A stretch of DNA of 64,000 nucleotides from positions 186,001-250,000 of the forward strand of contig NZ_CAJGZM010000003.1 in the NCBI RefSeq assembly GCF_904846175.1. The letters run 5' to 3'. Positions 26,406-35,976 of the stretch are shown here, piece by piece. Position numbers and translations under genes: made by a program. A model generated the notes under the pieces. That model made no database searches. It worked only from the letters and a program-made list of their open reading frames with translations, and was not told the origin of the DNA. The DNA is from Psychrobacter immobilis. GTDB lineage: Bacteria; Pseudomonadota; Gammaproteobacteria; Pseudomonadales; Moraxellaceae. Each line of letters opens with the position of its first letter. Positions within the stretch are counted from its first letter, which is position 1.

Positions 26406-28301
26406 GTGAGCGACATGGTAAAAAATACCTTATTGTGGCTGGTGGTAATCGGCGTTTTAGTGCTGGTGTTTAGCGGCTTTGATAAATCTTCTGAGCCTGA
26501 TAGCCTTAACTACTCTGAGTTTGTGACCGCTGTGTCAGAAAACCAAGTAGCCAGTGTTGAAATCGACGGCGAACAAATCACCGGCGAAAAGAAAAATGGC
26601 TCAGCATTTGAGACCATTCGACCAGCCGTGGCTGATGAACAGCTCATGCCGCTATTGCGCGAAAACCAAGTTGAAGTACAAGGTACTGCGCCTAAGCGCC
26701 AAAGTGTCTTGATGCAACTATTGATAGCCAGTTTCCCAATTTTATTAATTATTGGTCTGTTCCTATTCTTTATGCGCAATATGCAGGGCGGCGCTGGCGG
26801 TAAAGGCGGTGGTCCGATGAGCTTTGGTAAATCAAAAGCCAAAATGCTGACCGAAGATCAAATCAAAGTTAACTTTGAAGACGTTGCTGGTTGTGAAGAA
26901 GCCAAAGAAGAAGTCGTCGAAGTCGTAGAGTTCCTGCGAGACCCTGATAAATTTACCAAACTTGGGGCAACGATTCCACGTGGTATCTTAATGGTTGGTC
27001 CTCCAGGTACGGGTAAAACATTACTAGCACGAGCCATCGCTGGTGAAGCCAAAGTACCGTTCTTCTCGATTTCAGGTTCTGACTTTGTTGAGATGTTTGT
27101 TGGTGTTGGTGCTTCACGTGTGCGTGATATGTTTGAGCAAGCGAAGAAAAGCGCCCCTTGTATCATATTTATTGATGAGATTGATGCAGTCGGTCGGCAT
27201 CGTGGCTCTGGTATGGGCGGCGGTAACGATGAGCGCGAGCAGACATTGAACCAGTTATTGGTTGAAATGGATGGTTTTGAAGGCAATGAAGGCGTTATCG
27301 TTATTGCGGCGACTAACCGTGCTGACGTTCTTGATAAAGCACTATTGCGTCCGGGTCGTTTTGACCGTCAGGTGCAAGTAGGTTTACCAGATATCAAAGG
27401 TCGTGAGCAAATTTTGAAAGTGCATTTGCGAAAATTACCTAATACCATTGGTGTTGATGCCAATGCTCTTGCCCGTGGTACACCAGGATTTAGTGGTGCG
27501 CAGCTGGCCAACCTTGTCAACGAAGCCGCCTTATTTGCCGCGCGTCGCAACAAGCGCAGCGTTGATATGAATGACTTTGAAGACGCAAAAGACAAGCTAT
27601 ATATGGGTCCTGAGCGTAAATCTATGGTTATCCGTGAAGAAGAGCGCCGTGCAACGGCTTATCATGAAGCGGGTCATGCCTTGGTTGCTGAGCTGCTTCC
27701 GGGTACTGACCCTGTGCATAAAGTGACTATTATGCCGCGTGGTTTCGCGCTTGGCGTGACGTGGCAGTTGCCTGAGCATGACCAAACCAGTATGTATAAA
27801 TCAAAAATGCTGAGCGATATTGCGATTTTATTTGGTGGTCGTATCGCAGAAGAAGTATTTATCCATCAAATGTCAACGGGTGCCTCAAACGACTTTGAAC
27901 GTGCAACTAAGATGGCACGAGCAATGGTTACCAAATACGGTATGTCAGATGCGTTAGGTATCATGGTTTACGAAGATGACGATAACTCACAAGGTTACTT
28001 CGGTGGCGGTGGTCGTACTATTTCAGAAGCGACACAGCAAAAGGTCGATGAAGAAGTACGTCGTATGTTAGAAGAGCAATATGACATCGCGCGCGAATTG
28101 ATTGAAGGCAATCAAGAAAAAATCCATGCTATGGTAGATGCCTTGATGAAATGGGAAACCATTGACCGTGATCAGTTGCAGGATATTCTAGCTGGCGAAC
28201 AACCTCGTCCGCCTAGAGTCTATCAGCATAATGAAGTAAACTTATCAAAAAATGATGTTAAAACTACGACCTCAACACCGCCGCCATTACCAGCGATGTA
28301 G
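26406..28301 (+). CDS. ftsH: ATP-dependent zinc metalloprotease FtsH
   Basis: A membrane-anchored hexameric AAA+ protease for membrane-protein quality control and regulators such as LpxC. In the 631-residue protein, two membrane segments (about residues 5-22 and 98-120) flank a small periplasmic domain. Then come Walker A GPPGTGKT (about 198-205), Walker [12 protein letters not shown], the second region of homology [20 protein letters not shown], and the zinc motif HEAGH (about 420-424) with the distal Asp near [13 protein letters not shown]. The GTG at 26406 follows a GGGATGGGA element; an ATG nine bases on is possible. It is followed by folP, as in Escherichia coli, but with a terminator between them. 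Confidence 0.98.
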   Translation: MSDMVKNTLLWLVVIGVLVLVFSGFDKSSEPDSLNYSEFVTAVSENQVASVEIDGEQITGEKKNGSAFETIRPAVADEQLMPLLRENQVEVQGTAPKRQSVLMQLLIASFPILLIIGLFLFFMRNMQGGAGGKGGGPMSFGKSKAKMLTEDQIKVNFEDVAGCEEAKEEVVEVVEFLRDPDKFTKLGATIPRGILMVGPPGTGKTLLARAIAGEAKVPFFSISGSDFVEMFVGVGASRVRDMFEQAKKSAPCIIFIDEIDAVGRHRGSGMGGGNDEREQTLNQLLVEMDGFEGNEGVIVIAATNRADVLDKALLRPGRFDRQVQVGLPDIKGREQILKVHLRKLPNTIGVDANALARGTPGFSGAQLANLVNEAALFAARRNKRSVDMNDFEDAKDKLYMGPERKSMVIREEERRATAYHEAGHALVAELLPGTDPVHKVTIMPRGFALGVTWQLPEHDQTSMYKSKMLSDIAILFGGRIAEEVFIHQMSTGASNDFERATKMARAMVTKYGMSDALGIMVYEDDDNSQGYFGGGGRTISEATQQKVDEEVRRMLEEQYDIARELIEGNQEKIHAMVDALMKWETIDRDQLQDILAGEQPRPPRVYQHNEVNLSKNDVKTTTSTPPPLPAM

Positions 28302-28342
28302 TTTCTGGTTTAGTCTTTTGAGATTGCATCTATTTTCGATAG

Positions 28343-28372
28343 AAAAGCCCTTTTTAGTAAAGGGCTTTTTTG
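28343..28372 (+). terminator. Rho-independent terminator after ftsH
   Basis: Arms AAAAGCCCTTT and AAAGGGCTTTT around a short loop, followed by T6. It separates ftsH from folP. Confidence 0.92.
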
Positions 28373-28497
28373 TTGCTATAATTTTAGGAAGGCTTTAGGA
28401 CAGCATAAGATTTGCTGCTATCATAGGCATTATAGCTTAGTAGATTATTACTGTAGCTAAAACGATTTTTACGAACTGAATTTATAATGGATATGTT

Positions 28498-29397
28498 ATG
28501 TCATTATTCCAACCCTTACCTAATTATAAAGTGATAAGTCGAGATAAAGTATTAGATTTATCGCAGCCGCATATCATGGGTATTTTAAATGTCACACCAG
28601 ACTCTTTTTCTGACGGTGGGCAGTTTAACGCTATCGATAGCGCACTTGCGCATGCTAAAGATATGATTGCCGCAGGTGCAACCATTATCGATATTGGTGG
28701 TGAATCTACCCGCCCAAACGCGCAACCCGTGGCGACTAGCGATGAGATACAGCGCGTTGTTCCAGTGGTCAAAGCAATTCGTCACCAGCTAGGTAATGAC
28801 ATATGGTTATCAATTGATACCAGTAATCCGGCGGTTATGCAGGCAGCTTTTGACGTAGGCGCAGATATTTGGAATGATGTACGAGCGCTTAAGCGTGATG
28901 GCGCGGCGGCAATGGCAGCTAAGCTTGATATTCCTGTCATGCTGATGCATATGCGCGGTGAGCCGACGACAATGAATAACCTTGCACAATATGACGATGT
29001 AATTGAAGAGGTCAGTATCGAGCTGGCAGCCTGTATCGATGAGGTCACCAGTATTGGCGTTAAGCGTGAAAAGATTATTATTGATCCAGGTTTTGGCTTT
29101 GCTAAAGACTATGAGCATCATCGCGCTTTATTAAGCCAGCTGATACGATTGCAAGCATTTGGATTGCCAATGATGTTTGGTATTTCGCGGAAGCGCTTTT
29201 TAGCTGAAGTGTTAAACAAGAGCGGAGCCGAAGCGGTTGCTACTACCCAAGCGATAGAGCGTGATGCGGTAGGAACGGCAGCGGCAATGTTTGCACTGCA
29301 GCAGGGCGCTAGTATCATTCGCACGCACAATGTCGCTATGATGCAGCAAGCTGTGGCATTATGGCAGCAGTTATCGACTTATCATCAAGACCAATAG
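28498..29397 (+). CDS. folP: Dihydropteroate synthase
   Basis: A cytoplasmic TIM-barrel enzyme that condenses dihydropterin pyrophosphate with p-aminobenzoate in folate synthesis; it is the sulfonamide target. The 299-residue protein has the two family signatures: IMGILNVTPDSFSDGGQF (residues about 26-43) and the pterin-binding ATIIDIGGESTRPNA (about 61-75). DPGFGFAKDYEHH, FGISRKRF and the terminal IIRTHNV motif follow. In Escherichia coli folP is followed by glmM; here it is followed by sdhE, so the conserved block ends at this gene. Confidence 0.97.
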   Translation: MSLFQPLPNYKVISRDKVLDLSQPHIMGILNVTPDSFSDGGQFNAIDSALAHAKDMIAAGATIIDIGGESTRPNAQPVATSDEIQRVVPVVKAIRHQLGNDIWLSIDTSNPAVMQAAFDVGADIWNDVRALKRDGAAAMAAKLDIPVMLMHMRGEPTTMNNLAQYDDVIEEVSIELAACIDEVTSIGVKREKIIIDPGFGFAKDYEHHRALLSQLIRLQAFGLPMMFGISRKRFLAEVLNKSGAEAVATTQAIERDAVGTAAAMFALQQGASIIRTHNVAMMQQAVALWQQLSTYHQDQ

Positions 29398-29548
29398 GAT
29401 AATAGATTTTTATAAAATGACTTTTTATAAACTGCTTTTTATAACCGATGTCTTTATAAGTACAGCTGAATTCTATTATTTATCAGCTTTATTATTCATT
29501 TAAATGCCTATTCAGTTAAATACCATTTAAACCTATGAGAATATTTTT

Positions 29549-29848
29549 ATGACGATTAGCAATCAGCCAGAACCAAGCAATCAACCAGAGCCAACTATCG
29601 AGCAACGCCGCATTATTTATCAAGCTCGCCGTGGATTAAAAGAGTTAGACTTTTATATAGACCCTTATATTAAAGAGCTATATTTAACCGCTGACCCGAG
29701 TGAGCAGGCGACTTTTGCAGAAATGCTGACCCATGAAGACCCTGATTTATTAGATTACTTTACCAACCAAAGCCGTCCAGAGAATGAGGCAATATGGGAT
29801 TTGGTCAATAAAATCAAAACATGGCGCCATAATAAAGATTTAGTCTAA
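29549..29848 (+). CDS. sdhE: FAD assembly factor SdhE
   Basis: A 99-residue five-helix protein that promotes covalent flavinylation of SdhA and FrdA. The core shows the RRGLKELD motif (family RRGxxE; residues about 28-35) and the pattern YIKELYLTADPSEQATFAEML, HEDPDLLDYF. An N-terminal Gln/Pro/Glu-rich stretch adds about 15 residues compared with Escherichia coli SdhE. The small membrane protein gene follows 41 bases later, matching the sdhE-ygfX pair of other gammaproteobacteria. A recurrent AAACTGCTTT word lies upstream at 29429-29438. Confidence 0.92.
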   Translation: MTISNQPEPSNQPEPTIEQRRIIYQARRGLKELDFYIDPYIKELYLTADPSEQATFAEMLTHEDPDLLDYFTNQSRPENEAIWDLVNKIKTWRHNKDLV

Positions 29849-29889
29849 CTCTTAAAGCTCTTGTTTTAAGCATACTTGGATATTCAATT

Positions 29890-30348
29890 ATGATATCGCC
29901 AACCTCGCTACGTATCGACGCACCTATTCAGCCTACAACCTATTTGCGCCTGTTGTTTTATATGCTTTTAGCGAGTGTAATGATGATATTAGCTGGACTT
30001 GCGTTCTTGGCATTATGGCAATATGTACTCATATTTGTGGTTACTGTCGCCGCGGTCAGCTATTTAGCATTATCACGCCCGATATTATTGCATCTGAGTC
30101 AACCGCCATTGGATAAAAGCGTTTATCAGCATTGGCAGCTACTCATGCGTACCAGTCACGGTGATGCCTTATGGCAGGCGCAGCTTACTGCGGTCAGTAA
30201 CTATCAGTGGGTCATATGCTTTAGTTTTATTATCAAAGAGCCTTATCTGCGCCCTTTATCCGTAGCGGTATTTCGGGATCAAGTCAGCGCGGAACACTGG
30301 CGCCAATTAACAATTTTAGCGCATAGCATTTCTCATAAAGCTGCGTAG
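29890..30348 (+). CDS. Small membrane protein, YgfX/CptA-like by position
   Basis: A 152-residue protein with two adjacent hydrophobic helices near residues 18-40 and 41-62 (LLFYMLLASVMMILAGLAFLALW and YVLIFVVTVAAVSYLALS), followed by a soluble domain with WQAQLTAVSNYQW and SVAVFRDQVSAEHWRQLTILA. The topology, size and place immediately after sdhE match YgfX (CptA) proteins, whose conserved late segment also reads as an F-RD-x-H-W/R-x-L-type motif. Sequence identity is too low for a firm call by eye. In Escherichia coli YgfX has been reported to act with SdhE and to affect the cytoskeleton; that role is not shown here. Confidence 0.6.
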   Translation: MISPTSLRIDAPIQPTTYLRLLFYMLLASVMMILAGLAFLALWQYVLIFVVTVAAVSYLALSRPILLHLSQPPLDKSVYQHWQLLMRTSHGDALWQAQLTAVSNYQWVICFSFIIKEPYLRPLSVAVFRDQVSAEHWRQLTILAHSISHKAA

Positions 30349-30622
30349 ATAAACTCAATCTCCTATTTATGACTGCCATTCCTTTCACTTTTTTCTTTTT
30401 AATCGCTAACGATCTACTACATCCCATAACAAAATGCCTATCTAGATAATGAAAGAGATTTGCTATATTGCAAGAAAGCGTTAATAGCTAATTTATTTTA
30501 GCACTTGTTTATAATGACTTATTTATAACTATTTGCCATACTTTTGGCAGATGGTTGTTTACATGGGCTAAGTGAATAAAAGCGTTTGATGATAAATGTT
30601 TTATAATAAAAAGGAAGCGATT

Positions 30623-31354
30623 ATGAGTTTATTAGGGAATTTAGTGAGTCAGGTTGCTCGCAGTGCTATGGATCCAGAAGACGCACAGCGCAATCCAGTG
30701 AATCAACGTATTAACCCACGCCGTACTGGCGGATTGGGTGATATCTTGGGTGGCGTATTAGGCGGCGGTAATCAGCCGAGTGGTTACAATCCGCAGCAGT
30801 ATGAGCGCCGCACCGATAACGGCTTTGGTTTAGACGATATCATTGGCGGTCTGACAGGCGCTAATCAGCGCGGTGGTGGTATGAGCTCGGGTAGAGGCGG
30901 ACTTGGGGATATCTTAGGAAGTGTACTGGGTGGTCAAATGACTGGCGGTCAAACTTCTAGAAGTGGCTTTGGCGGTAAAGGTATGTTGATTGCTGCGCTT
31001 ATGCCGATGGTGCTCAGCTGGATCAAACGTAATGGGGGCTTGAGTGGCGCCTTATCAAAAATTACCGGCATGGGTTATGACAATCAAGCACGTTCTTGGA
31101 TGAGCAATCAAGAAGCCAATGATAATTTAGATCCTAATGAAATTCACAATCTATTTGATGAAAGCGAAATCCAGCAAGTAGCCGCGCATACTGGCGCAAA
31201 TGAGATGGAAGTACGTCAAGGTCTCGCTGAGCTGTTGCCTGAAGTGATGAATCAATTGACGCCCAATGGCAATTTGGATAATGAGCCTGAAGCCAATGAA
31301 GAGATTGATCAAATTATGAATCAATTATCGAGCCGCTTAGGAACGTTAAAATAA
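30623..31354 (+). CDS. DUF937 / YidB-like protein
   Basis: A 243-residue protein starting at the ATG at 30623, preceded by AAGGAAGCG; an in-frame ATG at 30596 would add nine residues. The N-terminal half is glycine-rich with repeated GLGDILGGVLGG and GLGDILGSVLGG motifs near residues 36-48 and 92-105. Residues about 165-240 are the YidB-like domain (ARSWMSNQEANDNLDPNEI, VAAHTGANEMEVRQGLAELLPEVMNQL). YidB-type proteins have no known function. A short hydrophobic stretch (GMLIAALMPMVLSWI) sits in the middle. It is a lone gene with its own terminator. Confidence 0.87.
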   Translation: MSLLGNLVSQVARSAMDPEDAQRNPVNQRINPRRTGGLGDILGGVLGGGNQPSGYNPQQYERRTDNGFGLDDIIGGLTGANQRGGGMSSGRGGLGDILGSVLGGQMTGGQTSRSGFGGKGMLIAALMPMVLSWIKRNGGLSGALSKITGMGYDNQARSWMSNQEANDNLDPNEIHNLFDESEIQQVAAHTGANEMEVRQGLAELLPEVMNQLTPNGNLDNEPEANEEIDQIMNQLSSRLGTLK

Positions 31355-31438
31355 AGCGATATTAAAATAGAACGACGTTGAAATAAAATAGGGTTGCTAA
31401 CTACTGTTTCAGAATCTGTGTTTGAAAATTATTAGTAA

Positions 31439-31470
31439 TAAAAAGAGTACATGTGAATGTGCTCTTTTTT
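31439..31470 (+). terminator. Terminator after the yidB-like gene
   Basis: AAAAGAGTACAT pairs with ATGTGCTCTTTT (one T-G pair) around a GTGA loop, followed by T residues. Confidence 0.85.
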
Positions 31471-31522
31471 ATTTGTCAAAGTAAGAAACTATTGAAGGGC
31501 GAACGTTTTAAGGAAAATAATT

Positions 31523-32581
31523 CTAAAAACGCTCATCCAAAGTCTCCAAGGTGTAATTTAGCGCCTCAAAGCAAATATCGGTATTAAAGCCGCGATATTG
31601 TAAAAACCGTAGCTGACGGGCTTTGTCTTTTGGTTCAGTGGGTATGTCATCGCCGTATTTTTTGGTACGTGCGCTTACTGCTAGTTTGAGCCAGTCAACA
31701 CCATCGACCAGATTGTCCGCGCTATCCTCTATAAACTCGCTAAATTCTTCCGATTCGGCATTGGCCATATCGATAAGCTCATCGATATTAGCGGGCATAG
31801 CAATTTTTTTACGATAAAACTCCTGCTTGATGCGTCCGCGTCCGCGCCCTTTACGAATATTTTCACGAATAATCATTAGAGTGGTGCGATAATCACTTTG
31901 ATAACCTTTTTCTTCAAACTCATCGAGTAGATCGTCGATTTTGTCTGGATCCTGTTCTTTATCAAGCAGTTTTTGCTTAAGCTCAGCCTTGCCGTATTCA
32001 CGACGTGATAAATAATAAAACGCCAACCAACGTAAGCGACTTTCGGCTTTGATAGCGTCAATTTCCGCTTGTTTTTGTTCGGGAGTGCGTAAATACGCTT
32101 TGAGTGCAGAGGGTAGGTTATCGAGGTCTGCTTGATGGCTTTCAGCAAACTCTTTTTGATGTTTGTCACTGTTTATAGGATCATCATGAACGTTATTCTT
32201 AACTTCAGCGAGCATCTGCTTAATACTTTGAGCTTCTGGAGGCTGATAAGCAGGCACGTCACTAGGCTCAGGGCTAAAATTCGCCGCTGGATGAAAACGC
32301 TTTTTACGTTTCTTGGATTTGGAAGGGTTTTTACTGGTAGAAGAATGAGCATCAACTGAATCTATCTCAAAGTTAGAATCGTCAGATAATGAACTGTCTT
32401 CACGATAATGGGTTGAATGCTTGCGCGTTTTAGCCGTTTTTCTAGGCTTGTCTTGATAGGAGTGTTGAGAATGTTTAACAGATTCAGAGGATTTGATAGG
32501 TTTTTTAGATTTAGCATTAGGACTACTCGCTGAATCGGCTTCCGATTCAGCGAGTATTTCAGCTAAGGTTTTAATTTTCAT
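31523..32581 (-). CDS. recX: RecX-family regulator with a long basic N-terminal extension
   Basis: RecX binds RecA filaments and limits their growth. The C-terminal half (residues about 185-350) is a RecX domain with three-helix repeats: RWLAFYYLSRREYGKAELKQ, LLDEFEEKGYQSDYR, GRGRGRIKQEFYRKKI, and KARQLRFLQYRGFNTDICFEAL. The first 180 residues are low-complexity, rich in Ser, Lys, His and Asp, with an NLS-like run of Lys/Arg near residues 88-97 (KSKKRKKRFH). Usual RecX proteins are about 150-160 residues, so the extension more than doubles the length. It lies 40 bases downstream of recA on the same strand, the standard pairing. Confidence 0.9.
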   Translation of the reverse strand: MKIKTLAEILAESEADSASSPNAKSKKPIKSSESVKHSQHSYQDKPRKTAKTRKHSTHYREDSSLSDDSNFEIDSVDAHSSTSKNPSKSKKRKKRFHPAANFSPEPSDVPAYQPPEAQSIKQMLAEVKNNVHDDPINSDKHQKEFAESHQADLDNLPSALKAYLRTPEQKQAEIDAIKAESRLRWLAFYYLSRREYGKAELKQKLLDKEQDPDKIDDLLDEFEEKGYQSDYRTTLMIIRENIRKGRGRGRIKQEFYRKKIAMPANIDELIDMANAESEEFSEFIEDSADNLVDGVDWLKLAVSARTKKYGDDIPTEPKDKARQLRFLQYRGFNTDICFEALNYTLETLDERF

Positions 32582-32621
32582 AACAAGTCATGATCATTGA
32601 TAACGGTGAATAATGAATCCG

Positions 32622-33680
32622 TTATTGAACAGGTTCAGAAGCAAGTTCTACATCGGCTTCATTAGTATCTGTGGCTTTGGCTTCTTTTTTGGATCCAAGT
32701 TTTTCCTCACGGATTTTGGCTTCGATTTCTTGTGCAATCGCAGGGTTTTCTTTTAGGAACAGTACCGAATTGGCTTTACCTTGACCGATTTTTTCATCGC
32801 CATAGCTATACCAAGAGCCGGCTTTGCCCACTGCACCAATCTCAACACCCAAGTCAATCACTTCAGCTAAATGGTTAGTACCTTCGCCATAAGTAATTTC
32901 AAACTCTGCTTGACGGAATGGAGGCGCCATCTTGTTTTTAATTACCTTGACACGGGTTTGGTTGCCGATGATTTCATCACCATTTTTAACTGCACCGATA
33001 CGGCGGATATCCATACGTACTGAGGCGTAGAATTTCAGCGCATTACCACCAGTGGTGGTCTCAGGGCTACCGAACATCACACCGATTTTCATGCGAATTT
33101 GGTTGATAAACACCACCATACAATTTGAGCGTTTGGCGTTTCCAGTAATTTTACGCAAGGCTTGGCTCATCAAACGTGCTTGCAGACCCATGTGTGAGTC
33201 GCCCATTTCGCCTTCAATCTCTGCGCGCGGCGTCAAAGCAGCCACGGAATCAATGACGATCATATCAACTGCCCCTGAGCGTACCAACATATCGGTAATC
33301 TCAAGCGCTTGCTCACCGTTGTCAGGCTGAGAAAGTAGTAGGTCATCAGTGTTCACGCCAAGCTTGCGCGCATAAACTGGATCTAGTGCATGCTCAGCAT
33401 CGATAAAGGCACAGACGCCGCCTTGCTTTTGGCATTCTGCAATTGCTTGTAAGGTCATGGTCGTTTTACCCGAGCTTTCTGGACCGTAAATCTCAACGAT
33501 ACGACCTTTTGGTAAACCGCCAATCCCAAGCGCAATATCTAGACCCAATGAGCCTGTTGATACCACATCCACATCCATAATAGCTGAGTCATCGCCTAGG
33601 TGCATGATGGTGTTTTTACCAAACTGCTTTTCGATTTGACCAAGTGCGGCTTTGAGAGCTTTGGCTTTATTTTCGTCCAT
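32622..33680 (-). CDS. recA: Recombinase RecA
   Basis: An ATP-dependent strand-exchange protein and SOS co-protease. The 352-residue protein starts with [20 protein letters not shown] and carries Walker [10 protein letters not shown] (residues about 65-73), the L1 loop region [18 protein letters not shown], the DNA-binding [22 protein letters not shown], and an acidic C-terminal tail. AAGGAG precedes the ATG at 33680. I see no LexA-type CTGT-N8-ACAG operator upstream; Moraxellaceae generally lack a standard LexA. A GGTGATAT/ATATCACC inverted repeat lies about 180 bases upstream. Confidence 0.99.
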   Translation of the reverse strand: MDENKAKALKAALGQIEKQFGKNTIMHLGDDSAIMDVDVVSTGSLGLDIALGIGGLPKGRIVEIYGPESSGKTTMTLQAIAECQKQGGVCAFIDAEHALDPVYARKLGVNTDDLLLSQPDNGEQALEITDMLVRSGAVDMIVIDSVAALTPRAEIEGEMGDSHMGLQARLMSQALRKITGNAKRSNCMVVFINQIRMKIGVMFGSPETTTGGNALKFYASVRMDIRRIGAVKNGDEIIGNQTRVKVIKNKMAPPFRQAEFEITYGEGTNHLAEVIDLGVEIGAVGKAGSWYSYGDEKIGQGKANSVLFLKENPAIAQEIEAKIREEKLGSKKEAKATDTNEADVELASEPVQ

Positions 33681-33858
33681 ATAGGACTCCTTGTTATTAA
33701 TAATAAGTGTAAATAATGAGTAAGGCTAATAAATGTACTGGTTATTTAGAACTATCCATCACAGACGCTTTGCTCAATGGGTTAGCTTACAGACTCAAAC
33801 AGTAGTAAGAGAGATTTTTAAACAAAGTCGAGGTGGTTGGAGATATTAGGTTGAAGAC

Positions 33859-33879
33859 GGTGATATCGAATATATCACC
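33859..33879. repeat. Perfect inverted repeat upstream of recA
   Basis: GGTGATAT (33859-33866) and ATATCACC (33872-33879) around a 5-base spacer, about 180 bases before the recA start. The spacing resembles an operator for a dimeric regulator, but the distance is large and no regulator is known. Confidence 0.45.
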
Positions 33880-34192
33880 CTACTATACAGTAAAATTCAA
33901 TAATGAGAAAAGCAAAAAAAAGTTCATGATTTTTGCTATTAAATGAGCATAATAATAGCAGTGAGCTTAGTTAGCACATGCTTTCCACGTAGTTTTTAAG
34001 CTATCCTATTTTATATCACTGTTGATTAGATAAGGCTATTATAACAAAATCCAAGGTAAATATTGAGGCTGCTAAGAGGCTAAACGACAGTGAGTGTCGT
34101 ATGGTGTTTTATAAGAATACTCATAAAATAAGCTTGATTTTTCTCTTAGTTTCGAACTTTATAATAGGCTTATTTGTCAATATATTTACGAG

Positions 34193-34420
34193 TTGTCCAC
34201 AATAAAAAAAGCATTTTTATTCAGCGCTTGTGAAACATCCTTAGCGATAAAATTAATTTGAAAAATATTAAAAATATATTATTTTTCTTTCAAATAAAAT
34301 TTAAGTTGTTGATTTACATAGCTTTAAAAATTGTACAAAAAATGAACGATTTTACCTAACCCTTTAAGCTGCCTAGGAAAATGCTTGTCAAGTAGCGACT
34401 TATACACAGGGTTATCCACA
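34193..34420. other. DnaA-box-like cluster with adjacent AT-rich tract (candidate origin-like element)
   Basis: TTGTCCACA (34193-34201), TTATACACA (34400-34408) and TTATCCACA (34412-34420) lie on the same strand. The last two are 3 bases apart; TTATCCACA is the consensus DnaA box and the others differ by one base. Between them lies a strongly A/T-rich tract (about 34251-34340). This is the general composition of a replication origin or a DnaA-responsive site. No dnaA, dnaN, gidA or rpmH gene is nearby, so this is only a candidate. Confidence 0.4.
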
Positions 34421-34696
34421 GCTTATGGGGAGAACTCATGAAGCCCTTGTACTACCAATGTTTGCGCAGATATGAAATATCGGCTGTAAGCCAAATATAG
34501 ACTATTTCTATTTTTGCAACTTTAAATTTAGGGGGTAAAGTTAACGTCTAATGCCTATGTTTCACATATGGCTAGCGGGTATCTAGTGGATATAAAGGCC
34601 GCATTTAAAGGCATTAATGATTTAAAATTAGCTAGCACAGCGTGCGAAGCCTTATATATCAACAGATGAAGTAGGGCGGGATAGGTATTCAGCCAC

Positions 34697-34735
34697 AAAA
34701 AAGCGGCTAAGTACATTATTAGTATCTTAGCCGCT
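34697..34735 (-). terminator. Rho-independent terminator after trmB
   Basis: Arms AGCGGCTAAG (34702-34711) and CTTAGCCGCT (34726-34735) with a 14-base loop; on the minus strand the stem is followed by T6. It lies 35 bases after the trmB stop. Confidence 0.88.
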
Positions 34736-34769
34736 ATATAGCAACATCGCTAGGGTAGTGCTATCGAGA

Positions 34770-35639
34770 TCAGTCTTTAATATAGATTAAATCCCAAACG
34801 CCATGTCCGCGCTCTAACCCTCGGCGCTCAAACTTGGTCATTGGACGAAAGTCAGGACGGTCAGTGAAATTACCTGCGCCTGCTTGATTGGTCAGGCCTG
34901 CAAAACCATCCAGTACTTCAACCATCCAAAAGGCATAATGCTCCCAGTCAGTCGCCGTATGGAACCAGCCGCCTTGCTTTAAGCTGCGCGTGACAATCGC
35001 CATGCGCTCAGGGCTAACAAAACGGCGTTTATAATGGCGCTTTTTTTGCCACGGGTCAGGGAAGTAAAGCTGGATACGATCAATATGGTTTTCTGGTAAC
35101 TGCTTAAGTAATTGGATAGCATCACCGTTAATGATTTTAACGTTGGTTAGACCCTGAGTACCTGCCATATAAGCGCATTTACCGATACCTGGCTCATGGA
35201 CTTCAACGCCAACGAAATTACGCGTCGGCTCAGCAGCGGCCATCTCGATAAATGAATCACCTAGTCCAAAACCAATCTCTAAAGTGAGAGGCGCTGCACT
35301 GCCGTTAGGGCTATCTGCGAATAGCGCTCGCAAATCATCGATGCCATCAAGATTGCCATCACCGAAACTGTTATTGACTAAGTAATGCGCAAACTCTGGC
35401 GCAGTCAGTGCCAGTTCCGCATTTTTATTCATATGTGTACGGCGTTTCATAAAGGTATTAACGATACGAATGTGTTTACCCTCTGTAGGCTCAGATTGGC
35501 TGTTAGAATCGGCATCAACGCTAGTGGCAGTGTGAGTTGCTGAGTTCATGGTGCTCATGTTATTCGTAGTATTAGGGTTTTGTTCATCAGTAGTATTAGT
35601 ACTATTGATGTTTTCATTGATATCAGAATGTTGACTCAT
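34770..35639 (-). CDS. trmB: tRNA (guanine46-N7)-methyltransferase
   Basis: A SAM-dependent enzyme that methylates G46 in the variable loop of tRNAs. Residues about 60-289 are the family domain: [35 protein letters not shown] (SAM loop), [33 protein letters not shown], and the C-terminal T-K-F-E-R-RG motif ([20 protein letters not shown]). The first 60 residues are an Asn/Thr/Ser-rich low-complexity extension; usual TrmB is about 220-240 residues. The extension carries further Met codons, so a shorter product is possible. Confidence 0.95.
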   Translation of the reverse strand: MSQHSDINENINSTNTTDEQNPNTTNNMSTMNSATHTATSVDADSNSQSEPTEGKHIRIVNTFMKRRTHMNKNAELALTAPEFAHYLVNNSFGDGNLDGIDDLRALFADSPNGSAAPLTLEIGFGLGDSFIEMAAAEPTRNFVGVEVHEPGIGKCAYMAGTQGLTNVKIINGDAIQLLKQLPENHIDRIQLYFPDPWQKKRHYKRRFVSPERMAIVTRSLKQGGWFHTATDWEHYAFWMVEVLDGFAGLTNQAGAGNFTDRPDFRPMTKFERRGLERGHGVWDLIYIKD

Positions 35640-35976
35640 AGGATTAACAAGGCTTAATTAAGTGGGTAAAGTTGCCTCATTATAAGTGAAATCGTGACCA
35701 CTGTGAACGCACAATCCAATTTTAGCGAGCCTGCCATAACTTTCATCTATTTCTATGGCTTTTCTATGAAATGCAATGCTAGAAATCTATTTTTTCTATA
35801 GTCAGGTTTCATATATATGGGTTTTCTACGGAGGGCTTTTGGCGTTATCATATAGTAAGCGTCATTTAAAAATAATTATCAAACATAGCCATTTAGTAAG
35901 AATATTTTAATGAAAAATATTTCATAAGAATCATTGCGTTAAAATTTCTGCTTAATAACAAGTAAGGCTTATTATT
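35640..35976. other. Divergent spacer between trmB and the DUF2628 gene
   Basis: A 337-base A/T-rich spacer between divergent genes. I see no gene, hairpin or repeat in it; promoters for both directions are expected here. Confidence 0.4.

Larger units (their letters stand above)
33681..34769. other. 1.09-kb gene-free region between recA and trmB
   Basis: The longest non-coding interval in the window. Reading rightward it holds the recA upstream region, an inverted repeat (33859-33879), a small ACGACA/TGTCGT hairpin (34084-34100), an A/T-only-like tract (34251-34340), three DnaA-box-like 9-mers (34193, 34400, 34412), then about 250 bases of ordinary A/T-rich DNA, and the trmB terminator (34697-34735). 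No convincing gene is present: one 33-codon ATG frame (34568-34669) has no ribosome site. See the finding on a possible origin-like element. Confidence 0.75.

Noticed and set aside
26858..27286. A 142-codon minus-strand frame inside ftsH
   Set aside because: Antisense shadow of the AAA+ domain; Ser/Pro/Thr-rich nonsense sequence.
33681..33900. A LexA-type SOS box upstream of recA
   Set aside because: No CTGT-N8-ACAG arrangement is present; the CTGT-like words there are not palindromic.
34568..34669. A 33-codon ATG frame in the recA-trmB gap
   Set aside because: No ribosome site upstream and no recognisable product; chance frame is likely, though conservation was not tested.
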